NCBI RefSeq assembly: GCF_026278245.1
Contig: NZ_CP111079.1
Coordinates: forward strand, 243,501 to 307,500
Origin: Pontibacter kalidii
Lineage (GTDB): Bacteria > Bacteroidota > Bacteroidia > Cytophagales > Hymenobacteraceae
Reading direction: 5' to 3'
Length of the DNA: 64,000 nucleotides
Shown: in pieces, positions 10,627 through 21,622 of the stretch
Position numbering within the stretch: position 1 is the first letter of the stretch
How the letters are laid out: every line of letters begins with the position of its first letter
The notes under the pieces: model-generated
Told to the model about the DNA's origin: nothing
Seen by the model: only the letters and a program-made list of their open reading frames with translations
Databases searched by the model: none
Made by a program: the position numbers and the translations under genes

Positions 10627-10779
10627 ATGAAAGCAAAGAAGAAAACGAACCTGCGCTACCTGCTGATAGGTGCCGCCGTGGCCATAGCAGTATATGTTAT
10701 TTCCGGTTGGGATGATCTGGTACGGGGCTTTAAGGATGCCCAGGCAGGTAAGCCCTATCAGTATGAGCAGGCTAAGTAA
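10627..10779 (+). CDS. Tiny single-pass membrane protein (50 residues)
   Basis: The ATG at 10627 was chosen because a longer GTG-initiated version would overlap the preceding gene and add a polar stretch before a classic basic N-terminus (MKAKKKTNLR). A single hydrophobic helix (about residues 11-24) is followed by S-G-W-D-D-L-V-R-G-F-K-D-A. This resembles the tail of the upstream protein, so the two look like paralogous members of a small membrane-protein family with an exposed C-terminal amphipathic segment. Function unknown. Confidence 0.62.
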   Translation: MKAKKKTNLRYLLIGAAVAIAVYVISGWDDLVRGFKDAQAGKPYQYEQAK

Positions 10780-10864
10780 AGTATAAACCGAGCTTCCTGT
10801 GCCGGGGTGCTAACATAGCTTTATACTTAGCCGTTAAAGCAAAGCATACCAAGCATGAAATCAA

Positions 10865-11659
10865 ATGGAACAAGAACCAACCACTTTATTAAAAGACTAT
10901 TCGATACAGGAGAAAGGCGCCTACTTTTGCGCCCTAGCCACCATGGCCTCCGCCGACGGGCATGCCTCTGACGAGGAACTGGAGTTTCTGGACATGATGG
11001 GCGAGGCGGCAGAGCTACCTGAGAACCTGCGGCAGGAGGTGGAGCAGGTGGCGAAGAACCCCTCGCAGATAAGCCTGCAAAAGTGCCTGGATACGCTGAA
11101 AAGCAGTCCGCTTCGGTTCTCGCTCATCACCGACATCATCAGCTTCGCTAAATCAGACGGGCAGTATACGCAGGAAGAGCAGCAGCGCATTGAAGAAATG
11201 GCCACCTACCTGGGCGTGGACCACAAGCAGTACAGCTTGCTGGAGGAGTACGTAAACAAGGCGGGTGAAGCGCAGCAGCAGGGCGAGGACCCGACCTCGC
11301 AGCGTTTCCTGAACAAGAACGGCTTTGGGGATACGTTAAAGAATGCCGGCATTTCGCCGCAGATGGTGCAGGGCATGCTGGGCATACTCGCCCCTATTGT
11401 GATTGCCAAGATGATGGGTGGCCGGCGGAGCAAGCGCTATGGCGGTGGTATGATGGGTGGCTTGTTAGGCGGCTTGCTTGGTGGCGGAATGATGGGCGGA
11501 GGCATGATGGGCAGACGATCATCCGGTGGCCTGGGCTCCATGGTATCCATACTTGGCGGGCTGAATGGCCGCAGAGGCTACAGCAGCATGGGCTCCGGTG
11601 GCCTGGGCGGACTGCTGGGAGGAATTCTGGGCGGTGGCAAACGTCGCGGTGGCTGGTAA
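10865..11659 (+). CDS. TerB-like protein with Gly/Met-rich C-terminus
   Basis: Of 264 residues, the first 135 or so form an all-helical TerB-like (tellurite resistance TerB) domain, recognisable by A-S-A-D-G-H-A-S-D-E-E-L and a second K-S-D-G-Q-Y-T-Q-E-E loop; acidic residues in these loops bind metal in TerB relatives. From about residue 165 there is a hydrophobic P-Q-M-V-Q-G-M-L-G-I-L-A-P-I-V-I-A-K-M-M-G segment, then a low-complexity tail built of G-G-L-L-G-G and G-G-G-M-M-G-G units ending K-R-R-G-G-W. The role of TerB domains in chromosomally encoded proteins is generally unclear and may involve the envelope stress response. It lies downstream of the tiny membrane protein genes on the same strand. 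Confidence 0.7.
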   Translation: MEQEPTTLLKDYSIQEKGAYFCALATMASADGHASDEELEFLDMMGEAAELPENLRQEVEQVAKNPSQISLQKCLDTLKSSPLRFSLITDIISFAKSDGQYTQEEQQRIEEMATYLGVDHKQYSLLEEYVNKAGEAQQQGEDPTSQRFLNKNGFGDTLKNAGISPQMVQGMLGILAPIVIAKMMGGRRSKRYGGGMMGGLLGGLLGGGMMGGGMMGRRSSGGLGSMVSILGGLNGRRGYSSMGSGGLGGLLGGILGGGKRRGGW

Positions 11660-11680
11660 GCTTCTGATGTGGAGAACCGA

Positions 11681-11727
11681 AAGTATAAAAGGCATGGGTT
11701 TTAAAGAAAATCATGCCTTTTATACTT
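11681..11727. terminator. Bidirectional terminator between TerB-like and DsbA-like genes
   Basis: A perfect 15-bp stem, AGTATAAAAGGCATG (11682-11696) with CATGCCTTTTATACT (11712-11726), encloses a 15-nt loop between convergent genes. Both arms contain the overabundant AAGTATA/TATACTT word. Confidence 0.8.
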
Positions 11728-11732
11728 TCAAC

Positions 11733-12332
11733 TTACTGTAGCTCCAGTTGTATCAGCCGGCGCAGGTCCTCTTCCCGCAGCAAGCCCCGTACTTTCTTAT
11801 CCCCGATGATGAAGGTAGGCACTGCCGTAACGCCTACTTCCTCGTATGCTTTCCTGAGCTCCCGCTGGTGCGCCTCCTCATACTTGCGTGTCTCCAGTGC
11901 TTCCCTGAAATCCTGTTCATCCAGCCCCACTTCACCGGCCAGCCTTACCAGCACCTCCACCTTACCGATATCCTGCTCCTCCTGGAAAAAAGCCGTGAAC
12001 ATGCGGTGCGTGTAAGCCTCTCCTTTTCCTTGCTCCTTTGCAAACTGGTAGCCCTCGAAAGCCAGGTGCGTGTAAGGCTGCGGCGAAACTTTGGGCAGTA
12101 CAATGGGAACCTGCAGTTGCTCGCCCATGGGGTAAACAGCGTTGGCCCAGGTAGTTTGCAGGTAATCTTCCGCAGGCTTCAAGGTGGGGGTAGGTTCCGG
12201 CCGAAGCTCAAACGGCATCCACTCCACCTGCACTTTATCCTGCAGTCCCTTTAGCGCCCGCTCCAGCACCACTTCTCCAAAAAAGCAGAAAGGGCACACG
12301 TAGTCGGAGTATACCTGTATCTGTAGCATCAT
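11733..12332 (-). CDS. DsbA/FrnE-like thiol oxidoreductase
   Basis: The 199-residue protein opens with a thioredoxin-fold strand and the motif Y-C-P-F-C-F-F-G (active-site C-P-F-C near residues 13-16), then a helical insertion and the cis-proline strand G-V-T-A-V-P-T-F-I-I-G-D. This is the FrnE/2-hydroxychromene-2-carboxylate isomerase-like branch of the DsbA superfamily, cytosolic here since no signal peptide is present. FrnE-type proteins act in thiol-disulfide exchange and oxidative stress defence. Two adjacent ATG codons are possible starts. It is divergent from the beta-lactamase-like gene at 12441. Confidence 0.85.
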   Translation of the reverse strand: MMLQIQVYSDYVCPFCFFGEVVLERALKGLQDKVQVEWMPFELRPEPTPTLKPAEDYLQTTWANAVYPMGEQLQVPIVLPKVSPQPYTHLAFEGYQFAKEQGKGEAYTHRMFTAFFQEEQDIGKVEVLVRLAGEVGLDEQDFREALETRKYEEAHQRELRKAYEEVGVTAVPTFIIGDKKVRGLLREEDLRRLIQLELQ

Positions 12333-12440
12333 TTTATACTTTGGTTAGGTCTATCAACTGCCAAACTGGTGTTTATGTTTCTTTCGTTGTAGCGAGCTTT
12401 AAGAATTTTAGTAGATTGTGTGGTATATCCATACTTAGAA

Positions 12441-13619
12441 ATGCTGAAATATACTTACCTCGCGCTGTTGGTGGCTTTGGGCTTTTCCGCCTGTCAGCCT
12501 CAAAGTACTCCTACTGCCACTACTCCAGTTCAGCAGCAAAGCAAAACTTTATACTATTATCCGGGTCCGGGAGATGACTGGGAACGGAAAAACCCGGAGG
12601 AGGTAGGCATGGATGCCGCCAAACTGCAGGAGGCCGTGGCTTGGGCAAAGCAGCAGGAAACCACCCAGATAGAGAAGGATTTCTCTACGCAGAAAGAGAT
12701 TTTCGGGGAGCCGCTGGGGCCACTGCCCGCCAGCAGAGCCAATACCAATGGCATCATACTTAAGGATGGGTACATTGTGGCAGAGTGGGGCGATACCAAA
12801 GCGACAGACCCGACTTACAGCGTAGCCAAAAGCTTCCTGTCTACTATTCTTGGGATTACGCTTGATAGAGGCAAGATCCAAGGCATAAACGAGCCGGTGG
12901 CGAAGTATGTGCAGGACGGAGGATATGACTCGGAGCATAACAGCAAAGTAACCTGGGCGCACCATGCCCACCAAACCAGCGAGTGGGAAGGGGAGATGTG
13001 GGGTAAAAAGCACGATTTTATTGGGGAGGAAGCCTTTGGCCGAGGAGAGCGCAAACCGCGTGCGCTGCAGGAGCCAGGCACCTTTTACGAGTATAACGAT
13101 ACCCGCATTAACCGCTTTGCTTTGTCATTGCTACGGGTGTGGGAGAAACCGTTGCCGCAGGTATTGAAAGATGAGGTCATGGACCCTATTGGCGCCTCCC
13201 AAACCTGGAAGTGGGTGCCTTACCGCAATTCTATAGTTGAGATAAAAGGGCAGCAGATGCCATCGGTGAGCGGGGGCACGCGCTGGGGCGGCGGCCTTTG
13301 GATCAGTACCCGCGATGAGGCCCGCTTCGGATACCTGTTCCTGCGCAACGGCCGCTGGGAAGACAGGCAACTGATTTCAGCGGAGTGGGTGAAAGAGGCC
13401 ACTACGCCAGGCCCCGTAAAAGCTGACTACGGCTACCTGTGGTGGCTTAACCCGGAAGGCAAGGCCTGGCCTGATGCGCCTGCCACCAGTTACGCCGCCT
13501 TAGGCGCCGGCCAAAACACGGTGTGGGTAGATCCCGAGCACGATATCGTTATAGTATGGCGCTGGCACGATGGCAAGCAGAACGAGTTGTTTAAGCGCGT
13601 GCTGGAGGCGGTGAGGTAA
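12441..13619 (+). CDS. Class C beta-lactamase-like serine hydrolase, lipoprotein
   Basis: The product has 392 residues from ATG 12441; an earlier GTG would disrupt a clean lipoprotein signal (L-G-F-S-A-C, Cys at residue 18). The catalytic motif S-x-x-K is seen in Y-S-V-A-K-S-F-L, the second motif is Y-N-D in F-Y-E-Y-N-D-T-R, and the family's W-x-S..D-x-A-R-F-G-Y-L segment is present. The C-terminal third motif appears as W-R-W-H-D-G. Members include D-aminopeptidases, esterases and penicillin-recognising hydrolases, so true beta-lactamase activity should not be assumed. It is probably anchored to a membrane in the periplasm. Confidence 0.87.
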   Translation: MLKYTYLALLVALGFSACQPQSTPTATTPVQQQSKTLYYYPGPGDDWERKNPEEVGMDAAKLQEAVAWAKQQETTQIEKDFSTQKEIFGEPLGPLPASRANTNGIILKDGYIVAEWGDTKATDPTYSVAKSFLSTILGITLDRGKIQGINEPVAKYVQDGGYDSEHNSKVTWAHHAHQTSEWEGEMWGKKHDFIGEEAFGRGERKPRALQEPGTFYEYNDTRINRFALSLLRVWEKPLPQVLKDEVMDPIGASQTWKWVPYRNSIVEIKGQQMPSVSGGTRWGGGLWISTRDEARFGYLFLRNGRWEDRQLISAEWVKEATTPGPVKADYGYLWWLNPEGKAWPDAPATSYAALGAGQNTVWVDPEHDIVIVWRWHDGKQNELFKRVLEAVR

Positions 13620-13644
13620 TTGTTGGTTGTAAGCTGTTTTCTGT

Positions 13645-14535
13645 ATGAGTGCACTGAATAATATGGTTTTCTTGGCAATGGGTGATATGTATGCCAGGCA
13701 GGCTGTATATGCTTTACTATCCTTGCTGAAAGTATATCGCATGCGTTTGCCTGCCTCTCTGCATGTTATAGTTTATACCGATGTGCCTGACCTGTTCCTG
13801 CAGCTGCAGGCTGTCATGCCTCTAGAAACGGTTTATTTAAATGACAAGAAGTTCAAAACTTGGAAGGGGAAGCACAACCAGCTATTTAGAACTAAAATAA
13901 TGCTTCTGCAGGAGATAACGGAAAAGCTGAAGGGAAATATAGTTTACGTCGATACGGATGTCATATTTTATAAGCGACCTGATAAACTTCTTTTAGCTCT
14001 TAACTCAGGTAAATGCTTATTACATACAAAGGAAGCAGCACTCTCAACGGAGGGGTTCGCTACCTACTGTGAGAATTTCTGTAATAAGCATTTTGTATTG
14101 AAATCTGGTAGCAAGATACATGTGAAAGAAAATTATTACATGTGGAATGCAGGAGTCATTGGCTTACCCTCAGAAAAACGACATCTCCTTGATGATGTGC
14201 TTGACCTGAATGATCAGCTGTTGGGAATAGCTGATTTACTATTAGTAGAGCAGTTAGCTTTTTCTATAGTTCTCAACCAAAACGCTAACGTAAAAGAGTG
14301 CCATAATGAAATCTTCCATTATTGCTGGAATGATGGGAAAGACAAAATGGACAAGCAGATTACTAAGCTTCTAAAAGACACGGAGGGTGAAGGTGTAGAA
14401 AAGCAAGTTCTAAAGATGAATCAATATAGAATATATTACCCCTCAACTAAAGACAAGCTGTTATACTTCTCTAAGCCTCAAAATTTCTTAGCAATGCTAA
14501 AGAGGAAGTTATTGCTGTTGCAGAACAATCACTAA
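13645..14535 (+). CDS. GT-A fold glycosyltransferase-like protein
   Basis: The protein has 296 residues with an N-terminal nucleotide-sugar binding segment, a D-x-D motif in I-V-Y-V-D-T-D-V-I-F (near residue 105), and a Y-M-W-N-A-G-V-I-G-L segment that in GT8-like and related families contacts the acceptor. No membrane helix or signal peptide is present, so it is likely cytosolic, acting on a cell-surface glycan precursor. It starts 25 bp after the serine hydrolase but is visibly more AT-rich than its neighbours, with many AAA, ATA and TTA codons, suggesting acquisition by transfer. Specificity is unknown. Confidence 0.75.
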   Translation: MSALNNMVFLAMGDMYARQAVYALLSLLKVYRMRLPASLHVIVYTDVPDLFLQLQAVMPLETVYLNDKKFKTWKGKHNQLFRTKIMLLQEITEKLKGNIVYVDTDVIFYKRPDKLLLALNSGKCLLHTKEAALSTEGFATYCENFCNKHFVLKSGSKIHVKENYYMWNAGVIGLPSEKRHLLDDVLDLNDQLLGIADLLLVEQLAFSIVLNQNANVKECHNEIFHYCWNDGKDKMDKQITKLLKDTEGEGVEKQVLKMNQYRIYYPSTKDKLLYFSKPQNFLAMLKRKLLLLQNNH

Positions 14536-14580
14536 CGTACTGCTGACAGGAGTTTAAAAATTGAAAGACTATAAAGTATA

Positions 14581-14616
14581 AAAAGCGGCTGCCCCATTTG
14601 GAGCAGCCGCTTTTTT
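14581..14616. terminator. Bidirectional terminator between glycosyltransferase and amidohydrolase genes
   Basis: AAAAGCGGCTGC (14581-14592) pairs with GCAGCCGCTTTT (14603-14614), with T-runs on both sides, between convergent genes. Confidence 0.85.
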
Positions 14617-14636
14617 ATACGTTGTGCTTATACTTC

Positions 14637-17600
14637 TTAATGGCGGCAGGTGCAGTGCTCGCCGGCAATGCCCTCAAAGCGGGTGTCGGTGCCTTCATGC
14701 CAGTCGAAAGCGGTGGCATATTTGTCGCTTTCCCACCAGAACTTGCCCGGCTGCTTGTTCGTGTTGCCGATCTCAGCCATCGTGGCGGCATCGTACAGGC
14801 GGCCGTTGACCATGGTATACTTCACGTGCTCCGAGTTCTGGATGTTCTCCAGCGGGTTCTGGTCCAGCACGATCAGGTCGGCCAGCTTGCCGGCTTCCAG
14901 TGAGCCTATGTCGTGGCCCATACCGATGTACTCAGCGCCATTCAGGGTAGCTGCCCGTAGCGCTTCGTGGTTCGTCATGCCACCTTGCTGCAGCATCCAC
15001 AATTCCCAGTGCGCGCCCAGGCCTTGCAACTGGCCGTGTGCTCCCAGGTTCACCTTCACGCCATTGTCCGTCAGGGCTTTGGCCGCTCTCGAGGTGGCCA
15101 TGTAGCCGTTTTCGTACTCTTCGTCCGGCACCTGTGTCACAAAGCGGGAACGGCCATCGATGATAGAACGCGGTGTGAACTTCAGCAGACGATCCTTCTC
15201 CCACACATTCGTTTTCTGGTACCAGTAGTACTCGCCGTTCGTGGCACCGTAGTTCACGATCAGGGTAGGCGTATAGCCCACATTAGAGGCTTTCCATACT
15301 TCCAGCACGTCTTTGTAAAGCGGCGCTACCGGAATGTTGTGCTCCACGCCGGTGTGGCCGTCCAAGATCATGGTCATGTTGTGGAAGAAGGTAGAGCCGC
15401 CCTCCGGGTACACGCTCATGTCCAGTTCGCGGGCTGCTTGGATTACCTGCTGGCGCTGCTCACGACGCGGCTGGTTGTAGCTTTTCACCGAGAAGCCTCC
15501 TACAGCCTTGATGCGGCGCAGGTGCGAGCGGGCATCGTCCAGGCTGTTGATCACGGCTTTGAAGTTGCCATCAGCACCGTATAGAATGGTACCCGTAGAG
15601 TAGATACGCGGACCTACCATGGCGCCCGACTTCACCGCCTCCGACTGGCTGAACACCATCTCGGTAGTGGAGGAAGGGTCGTGGGTGGTGGTGACGCCAT
15701 AGGCCAGGTTGGCATAGTATGACCACTGCTTCTGCGGACTCATGCCCAGGCGGAAAGTGCCCAGGTGCGCATGCACATCCACAATACCTGGCATAATGGT
15801 TTTGCCGGCAGCATCGATCACTTTCGCGTCTTTCGGTACATTCACGTCTTTGCCAACGGCCACAATACGGTTACCGTCTACTACAAGCGTACCGCCCTCA
15901 ATCACTTCATCGCCTTTCATGGTGATGATGCGGGCGTTCGTGAAGGCAACTTTACCTTCCGGAATATCCGTCTTCAGCTCCAGCCCGATCTTTGTACCTG
16001 TCGTGTCAATGGCTGGCAGTTCTTCCGGTGCTCCGGCTACAAAGTTGAAGCGGTTTTTCAGGTCGTTGGAGAAGTACTCATCCCCCAGTACCCAGTTGAT
16101 TTTCTTGCTGTCAGCTGACCAGTGGATGCTGGTGCCGGCGTCGCGGGTGAAGCGGGCCACCGGAACGGCCTTGGTGTCGGCGCTCAGGTCGAGGCCGGAG
16201 CCGTTGGCCGTGAATGGTGCGATGTAGCCATTGAACAGCTCCACAAAGCCGATCCACTTGTTGTCAGGGCTTGGGTAAAACTGATCGGTATACTTAGAAG
16301 TATAATGCGTCTGCTCGTTCTTGCCACTCAGGTCCACGCTCTTGAACGCAAACTTGTCGCCCTCGCGGCCGGTAAAGAAAATGCGGTCGGATGTGGCGTT
16401 GAACTGCGGGTTAGCACCGCGCTCCTGTACCAAAGTAGCTTTACCGCCATCGGCTGGTATGTAGAAAATACCTTTCTCCTTGCCATGTGCATAACCCATG
16501 TGGCTGTTGCCGCCCTCTTTGCTGTAAAGTATAAACTTACCGTTCGGCGAGAACTGCGGCGAAGTATAAAAGCCTTTCTCTGTGGTCAGTTTGGTTGGCT
16601 TGCCGTTTTTCCTGCGGATGTCGAGCTTGTATAAGCCTCCGAAGTTATCATCGTTCCAGGTAGCATACACAAGGTGCTTGCCATCCGGGGAGAAGGAGGG
16701 GTAGAATTCGAAATCCTGGCCTTTGGTAATGCGCTCCGGCTTGCCGTTTGGCAGTTCTTTCTTGTAGATATAACCTGCTGCGTTGAACACCAGTGTTTTG
16801 CCATCCGGCGAGGTTACGGCATGGCGGATAGCCTTGGCTGTAAACTTATCAGGCGACACGCCGCCGTTCTTGCTGTGGTCGTGGCGTACGGCATCGGCCA
16901 GGTAGTGGGTAGCAGTGGCCTCAAACGGAATGTTCGCCACCTGCTTGGTAGCCACATCCACTTTATTGATCTTGCCATCGGCCCAGAACACAATAGATTT
17001 GTTATCCGGCGTCCAGGAGAAGTAAGGATACACGCCGAAGATAGCCCAGGCCTCCTGCTGGTCGTGGCTCAGCTTATCGTAGATCGGCCACTCTTCGCCG
17101 GTCTTCAGGTCGTGCACAAACAGCACCGACTTGGTACGCACGCGGCGCACAAAGGCCACCTGCTTGCCATCCCTGGAAACCACAGGACGAACAGCCCCCC
17201 CGTTTCCAGACACCACGTTCTCGACCTCACCTGTATGGCGGTCCACGCGGCGGATCACATAAATCTGGCCGTTCGGGTCTTTGTTATACTCAAAGTTAGA
17301 GCCGCCGCTCATGTCCTCCGAGAAGTATACGTACTTGCCGTCGGGCGAGGCAAAGGGCTCGCCGGCATCCTGCTGGTCATTTTTACGCTTGGTCAGCTGG
17401 ATACCAGTGCCGCCTGTGCGGTGGTACATCCACATCTCGCCGGCCCCTAAAGAGCGGGTGTTTGTAAAGTGCTTGCGCGCGATGATGTACTCCCCGTCCG
17501 GTGTCCAGACAGCATTGTTGAGCAGGCGGAAGTTCTCGTTGGTGATCTGCTTGGCCTCGGAGCCGTCGCGCTTCATTACCCAGATGTTGTCGCCGCCACC

Positions 17601-17939
17601 TGCATCAGAGGTGAAGGAAATATACGTGCCGTCGGGGCTGAAGCGCGGCTGCACCTCGTAAGGGCGGCCGGTTCTCAAGAGTTTGGCTTTGCCGCCGGAG
17701 ATGGGCATGATGTAGATATCGCCGAGCATGTCGAATACGATCTCTTTGCCATCCGGGCTTACGTCCACGCTCATCCAGGTGCCTTCGTTGGTGGTGAAGG
17801 AGATCTCTTTCTGGGGGCCGTGTTCGGCGTCAACCTGCCATTTAGCGTCTTCTTTCTTTTTGTCCTGAGCATGTGCCGCGCCGAAAGGGAGAGCAAGCGC
17901 CGCAGCTAGTACCACGCTCAGATAGGTACGTTTGGTCAT
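14637..17939 (-). CDS. Exported TolB-like beta-propeller fused to an amidohydrolase
   Basis: The 1100-residue protein has a signal peptide ending A-A-H-A-Q near residue 25. Residues about 40-640 contain repeated F-S-P-D-G-K / S-P-D-G-T-Y-I-x-F-T-S units, the PD40/TolB-like propeller signature. From about residue 670 comes an amidohydrolase domain: the typical beta-sandwich start (G-G-T-L-V-V-D-G-N-R-I-V-A-V-G), then P-G-I-V-D-V-H-A-H-L-G with the H-x-H metal ligands near residue 723, further histidines in G-V-E-H-N and G-A-H-G-Q, and the closing G-S-L-E-A-G-K-L-A-D-L-I-V-L-D. Such fusions are widespread in Bacteroidetes and may be exported peptidases or cyclic-amide hydrolases; substrate not predictable. 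The C-terminus ends E-H-C-T-C-R-H, an unusual Cys/His tail. Confidence 0.88.
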   Translation of the reverse strand: MTKRTYLSVVLAAALALPFGAAHAQDKKKEDAKWQVDAEHGPQKEISFTTNEGTWMSVDVSPDGKEIVFDMLGDIYIMPISGGKAKLLRTGRPYEVQPRFSPDGTYISFTSDAGGGDNIWVMKRDGSEAKQITNENFRLLNNAVWTPDGEYIIARKHFTNTRSLGAGEMWMYHRTGGTGIQLTKRKNDQQDAGEPFASPDGKYVYFSEDMSGGSNFEYNKDPNGQIYVIRRVDRHTGEVENVVSGNGGAVRPVVSRDGKQVAFVRRVRTKSVLFVHDLKTGEEWPIYDKLSHDQQEAWAIFGVYPYFSWTPDNKSIVFWADGKINKVDVATKQVANIPFEATATHYLADAVRHDHSKNGGVSPDKFTAKAIRHAVTSPDGKTLVFNAAGYIYKKELPNGKPERITKGQDFEFYPSFSPDGKHLVYATWNDDNFGGLYKLDIRRKNGKPTKLTTEKGFYTSPQFSPNGKFILYSKEGGNSHMGYAHGKEKGIFYIPADGGKATLVQERGANPQFNATSDRIFFTGREGDKFAFKSVDLSGKNEQTHYTSKYTDQFYPSPDNKWIGFVELFNGYIAPFTANGSGLDLSADTKAVPVARFTRDAGTSIHWSADSKKINWVLGDEYFSNDLKNRFNFVAGAPEELPAIDTTGTKIGLELKTDIPEGKVAFTNARIITMKGDEVIEGGTLVVDGNRIVAVGKDVNVPKDAKVIDAAGKTIMPGIVDVHAHLGTFRLGMSPQKQWSYYANLAYGVTTTHDPSSTTEMVFSQSEAVKSGAMVGPRIYSTGTILYGADGNFKAVINSLDDARSHLRRIKAVGGFSVKSYNQPRREQRQQVIQAARELDMSVYPEGGSTFFHNMTMILDGHTGVEHNIPVAPLYKDVLEVWKASNVGYTPTLIVNYGATNGEYYWYQKTNVWEKDRLLKFTPRSIIDGRSRFVTQVPDEEYENGYMATSRAAKALTDNGVKVNLGAHGQLQGLGAHWELWMLQQGGMTNHEALRAATLNGAEYIGMGHDIGSLEAGKLADLIVLDQNPLENIQNSEHVKYTMVNGRLYDAATMAEIGNTNKQPGKFWWESDKYATAFDWHEGTDTRFEGIAGEHCTCRH

Positions 17940-18164
17940 CAGTAGATTGGAGATTAATTAGTTTGAGCCTCTAATTTACACATTTGCCCGCACAGACAAA
18001 AGCTACTCAGACGAAGTTACAACAGATATAGCTGAAGAGTGGAGGATTTAAGACATAATGACTTCTGTGGGAATTTTCGGATTGATAATCTTTATGTAAT
18101 GGCTAGCCTGAGCATGCAGCCTACACCAGCCACTCCCAACGTATAAGGCCATTGAAAACGAGGT

Positions 18165-20231
<2,067 letters not shown>

Positions 20232-20389
20232 AGTTTATTTTTCGACACAAGTATCAAGACACAAGACGTTACATGAATGAAGGTTAATATGTTAGTCGTG
20301 CTACTTGATACGTGCTACGTGTGTCGCTTAAAGTCTCAAAGCTATTTCTACGCACAAGGCAGGCAAAAGTGTTCTGCAGGAAGGGATGG

Positions 20390-21370
20390 CTAAGCCAGGA
20401 GCTGTTTCTGAAGCGCCTCGGTTTCGCTGCTGACGTCGATTTTATACTGCTGCGCCAGGCCCTCTAGTTGTTGCAGCGTGCTCCGCAGGAACTTCTGGTG
20501 CGCCTCCGATTGCGGCTGAAAGGGCCTGTGCGCCACCGCCCGCTGTATTTTCTCCCATTGCCCTAAAAACTGTCGGAAGTTCAAACTGTAGAATGCCTCC
20601 ACAAACTTCCGCCAGATGTATTCCTCGGCCAGTGGGGTAGGGTGCAGCATATCCTCTTTGTAGAAACGGTAGTCCCGCAGGTCGTCCATCATGATTTCGT
20701 AAGCGGGGAAGTATAGCACCTCCGGGTGTGCCTCCTGCAGGTGGTGGCACAGCACGCGCAGGCTGGCCTTGCTTACGCTGTTCATCTCAATGGTTTCCTT
20801 CAAGTGGCGTACCGGGCTCACCGTCAGCAGCACTTTTATACCTGGGTGTACCCGTTTCAGCTGCGCCAGCATCTCCTCAAAGGCAGTTCGCATTTCCTCC
20901 ACCGTCAGCAGCACACGGGTAAAGTTTTTGGCAGGCAGCTTATGGCAGTTGGCTACCAGCTTGCCGCTCCCCTGCAGGCGGTAAGCAATGGCTGTACCCA
21001 ACGTCACGACCAGGAGGGAGGTGTTTTGTAGTTGCTGGCCTGTTTGGTGCAGCCGCTCCTGTATGGTTTGCAGCAGCTCTTCTTTGCTGGCGCTGGCCAG
21101 GGAAGAGTGGAGGTTGTAGGCGTACCAGATGCCGTTCTGTTGCACCAGGTGCTCCTCAAATGCATAAGCCTGGTCAGCGGCAGCCTTCAGCAGCAGGCTC
21201 ACGGAGATGGGGTTGAAGATCGTACCGAAAGGGTTTACTAGCACATCCACCTTGTGCTGCTGCAGCTTGCTGCCGATCACCTCGGCAAAGCAGGAGCCAA
21301 CGGTAAGCACCTTGTGCTGCAGAGCCAGGTCGAGGCAAGAGTGAGATACCTGTACTTCGGTCCGGAACAT
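20390..21370 (-). CDS. GSCFA family protein
   Basis: The 326-residue protein carries the family's namesake motif, L-T-V-G-S-C-F-A-E, near residue 27, followed by N-P-F-G-T-I-F-N-P. Other family features are the strand L-V-V-T-L-G-T-A and T-V-S-P-V-R-H in the centre and a D-M-L-H-P-T-P-L-A-E-E-Y segment that supplies the Asp/His of an SGNH-hydrolase-like site. GSCFA proteins are common in Bacteroidetes and Proteobacteria and are thought to act on carbohydrate esters, but no reaction is established. It is transcribed alone. Confidence 0.88.
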   Translation of the reverse strand: MFRTEVQVSHSCLDLALQHKVLTVGSCFAEVIGSKLQQHKVDVLVNPFGTIFNPISVSLLLKAAADQAYAFEEHLVQQNGIWYAYNLHSSLASASKEELLQTIQERLHQTGQQLQNTSLLVVTLGTAIAYRLQGSGKLVANCHKLPAKNFTRVLLTVEEMRTAFEEMLAQLKRVHPGIKVLLTVSPVRHLKETIEMNSVSKASLRVLCHHLQEAHPEVLYFPAYEIMMDDLRDYRFYKEDMLHPTPLAEEYIWRKFVEAFYSLNFRQFLGQWEKIQRAVAHRPFQPQSEAHQKFLRSTLQQLEGLAQQYKIDVSSETEALQKQLLA

Positions 21371-21566
21371 ACTTTATTCTGATATAGAAAGTTAGACAAA
21401 CGAACTTTTGACAAAGGACAAAAGACTTTTTGATATTATGAAACGGGCAAGGCTTAGAGTAGGATAGAAGTGTTGGATTTTTTTGGCTAGGAGGTACAAA
21501 GTATTTTTCCTCATCTCCGGCAACATCCTGTATTTTCCTAACCCCACCAACCAGATGCAGGTAAAC

Positions 21567-21600
21567 AAAAAGCGTCCTGCCGGTGGGGCAGGACGCTTTC
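21567..21600 (-). terminator. Terminator of the rpsF-rpsR-rplI operon
   Basis: AAAGCGTCCTGCC pairs with GGCAGGACGCTTT (21587-21599) around a short loop; on the minus strand it is followed by TTTGTTT. It lies 23 bp after the rplI stop codon. Confidence 0.88.
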
Positions 21601-21622
21601 ATTACAGTATTTTCAGGTAGGC

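Noticed and set aside
21174..21602. 142-residue frame on the minus strand overlapping the GSCFA start
   Set aside because: Its C-terminal part is an alternative frame of the GSCFA gene and its N-terminal part lies over the ribosomal operon terminator.
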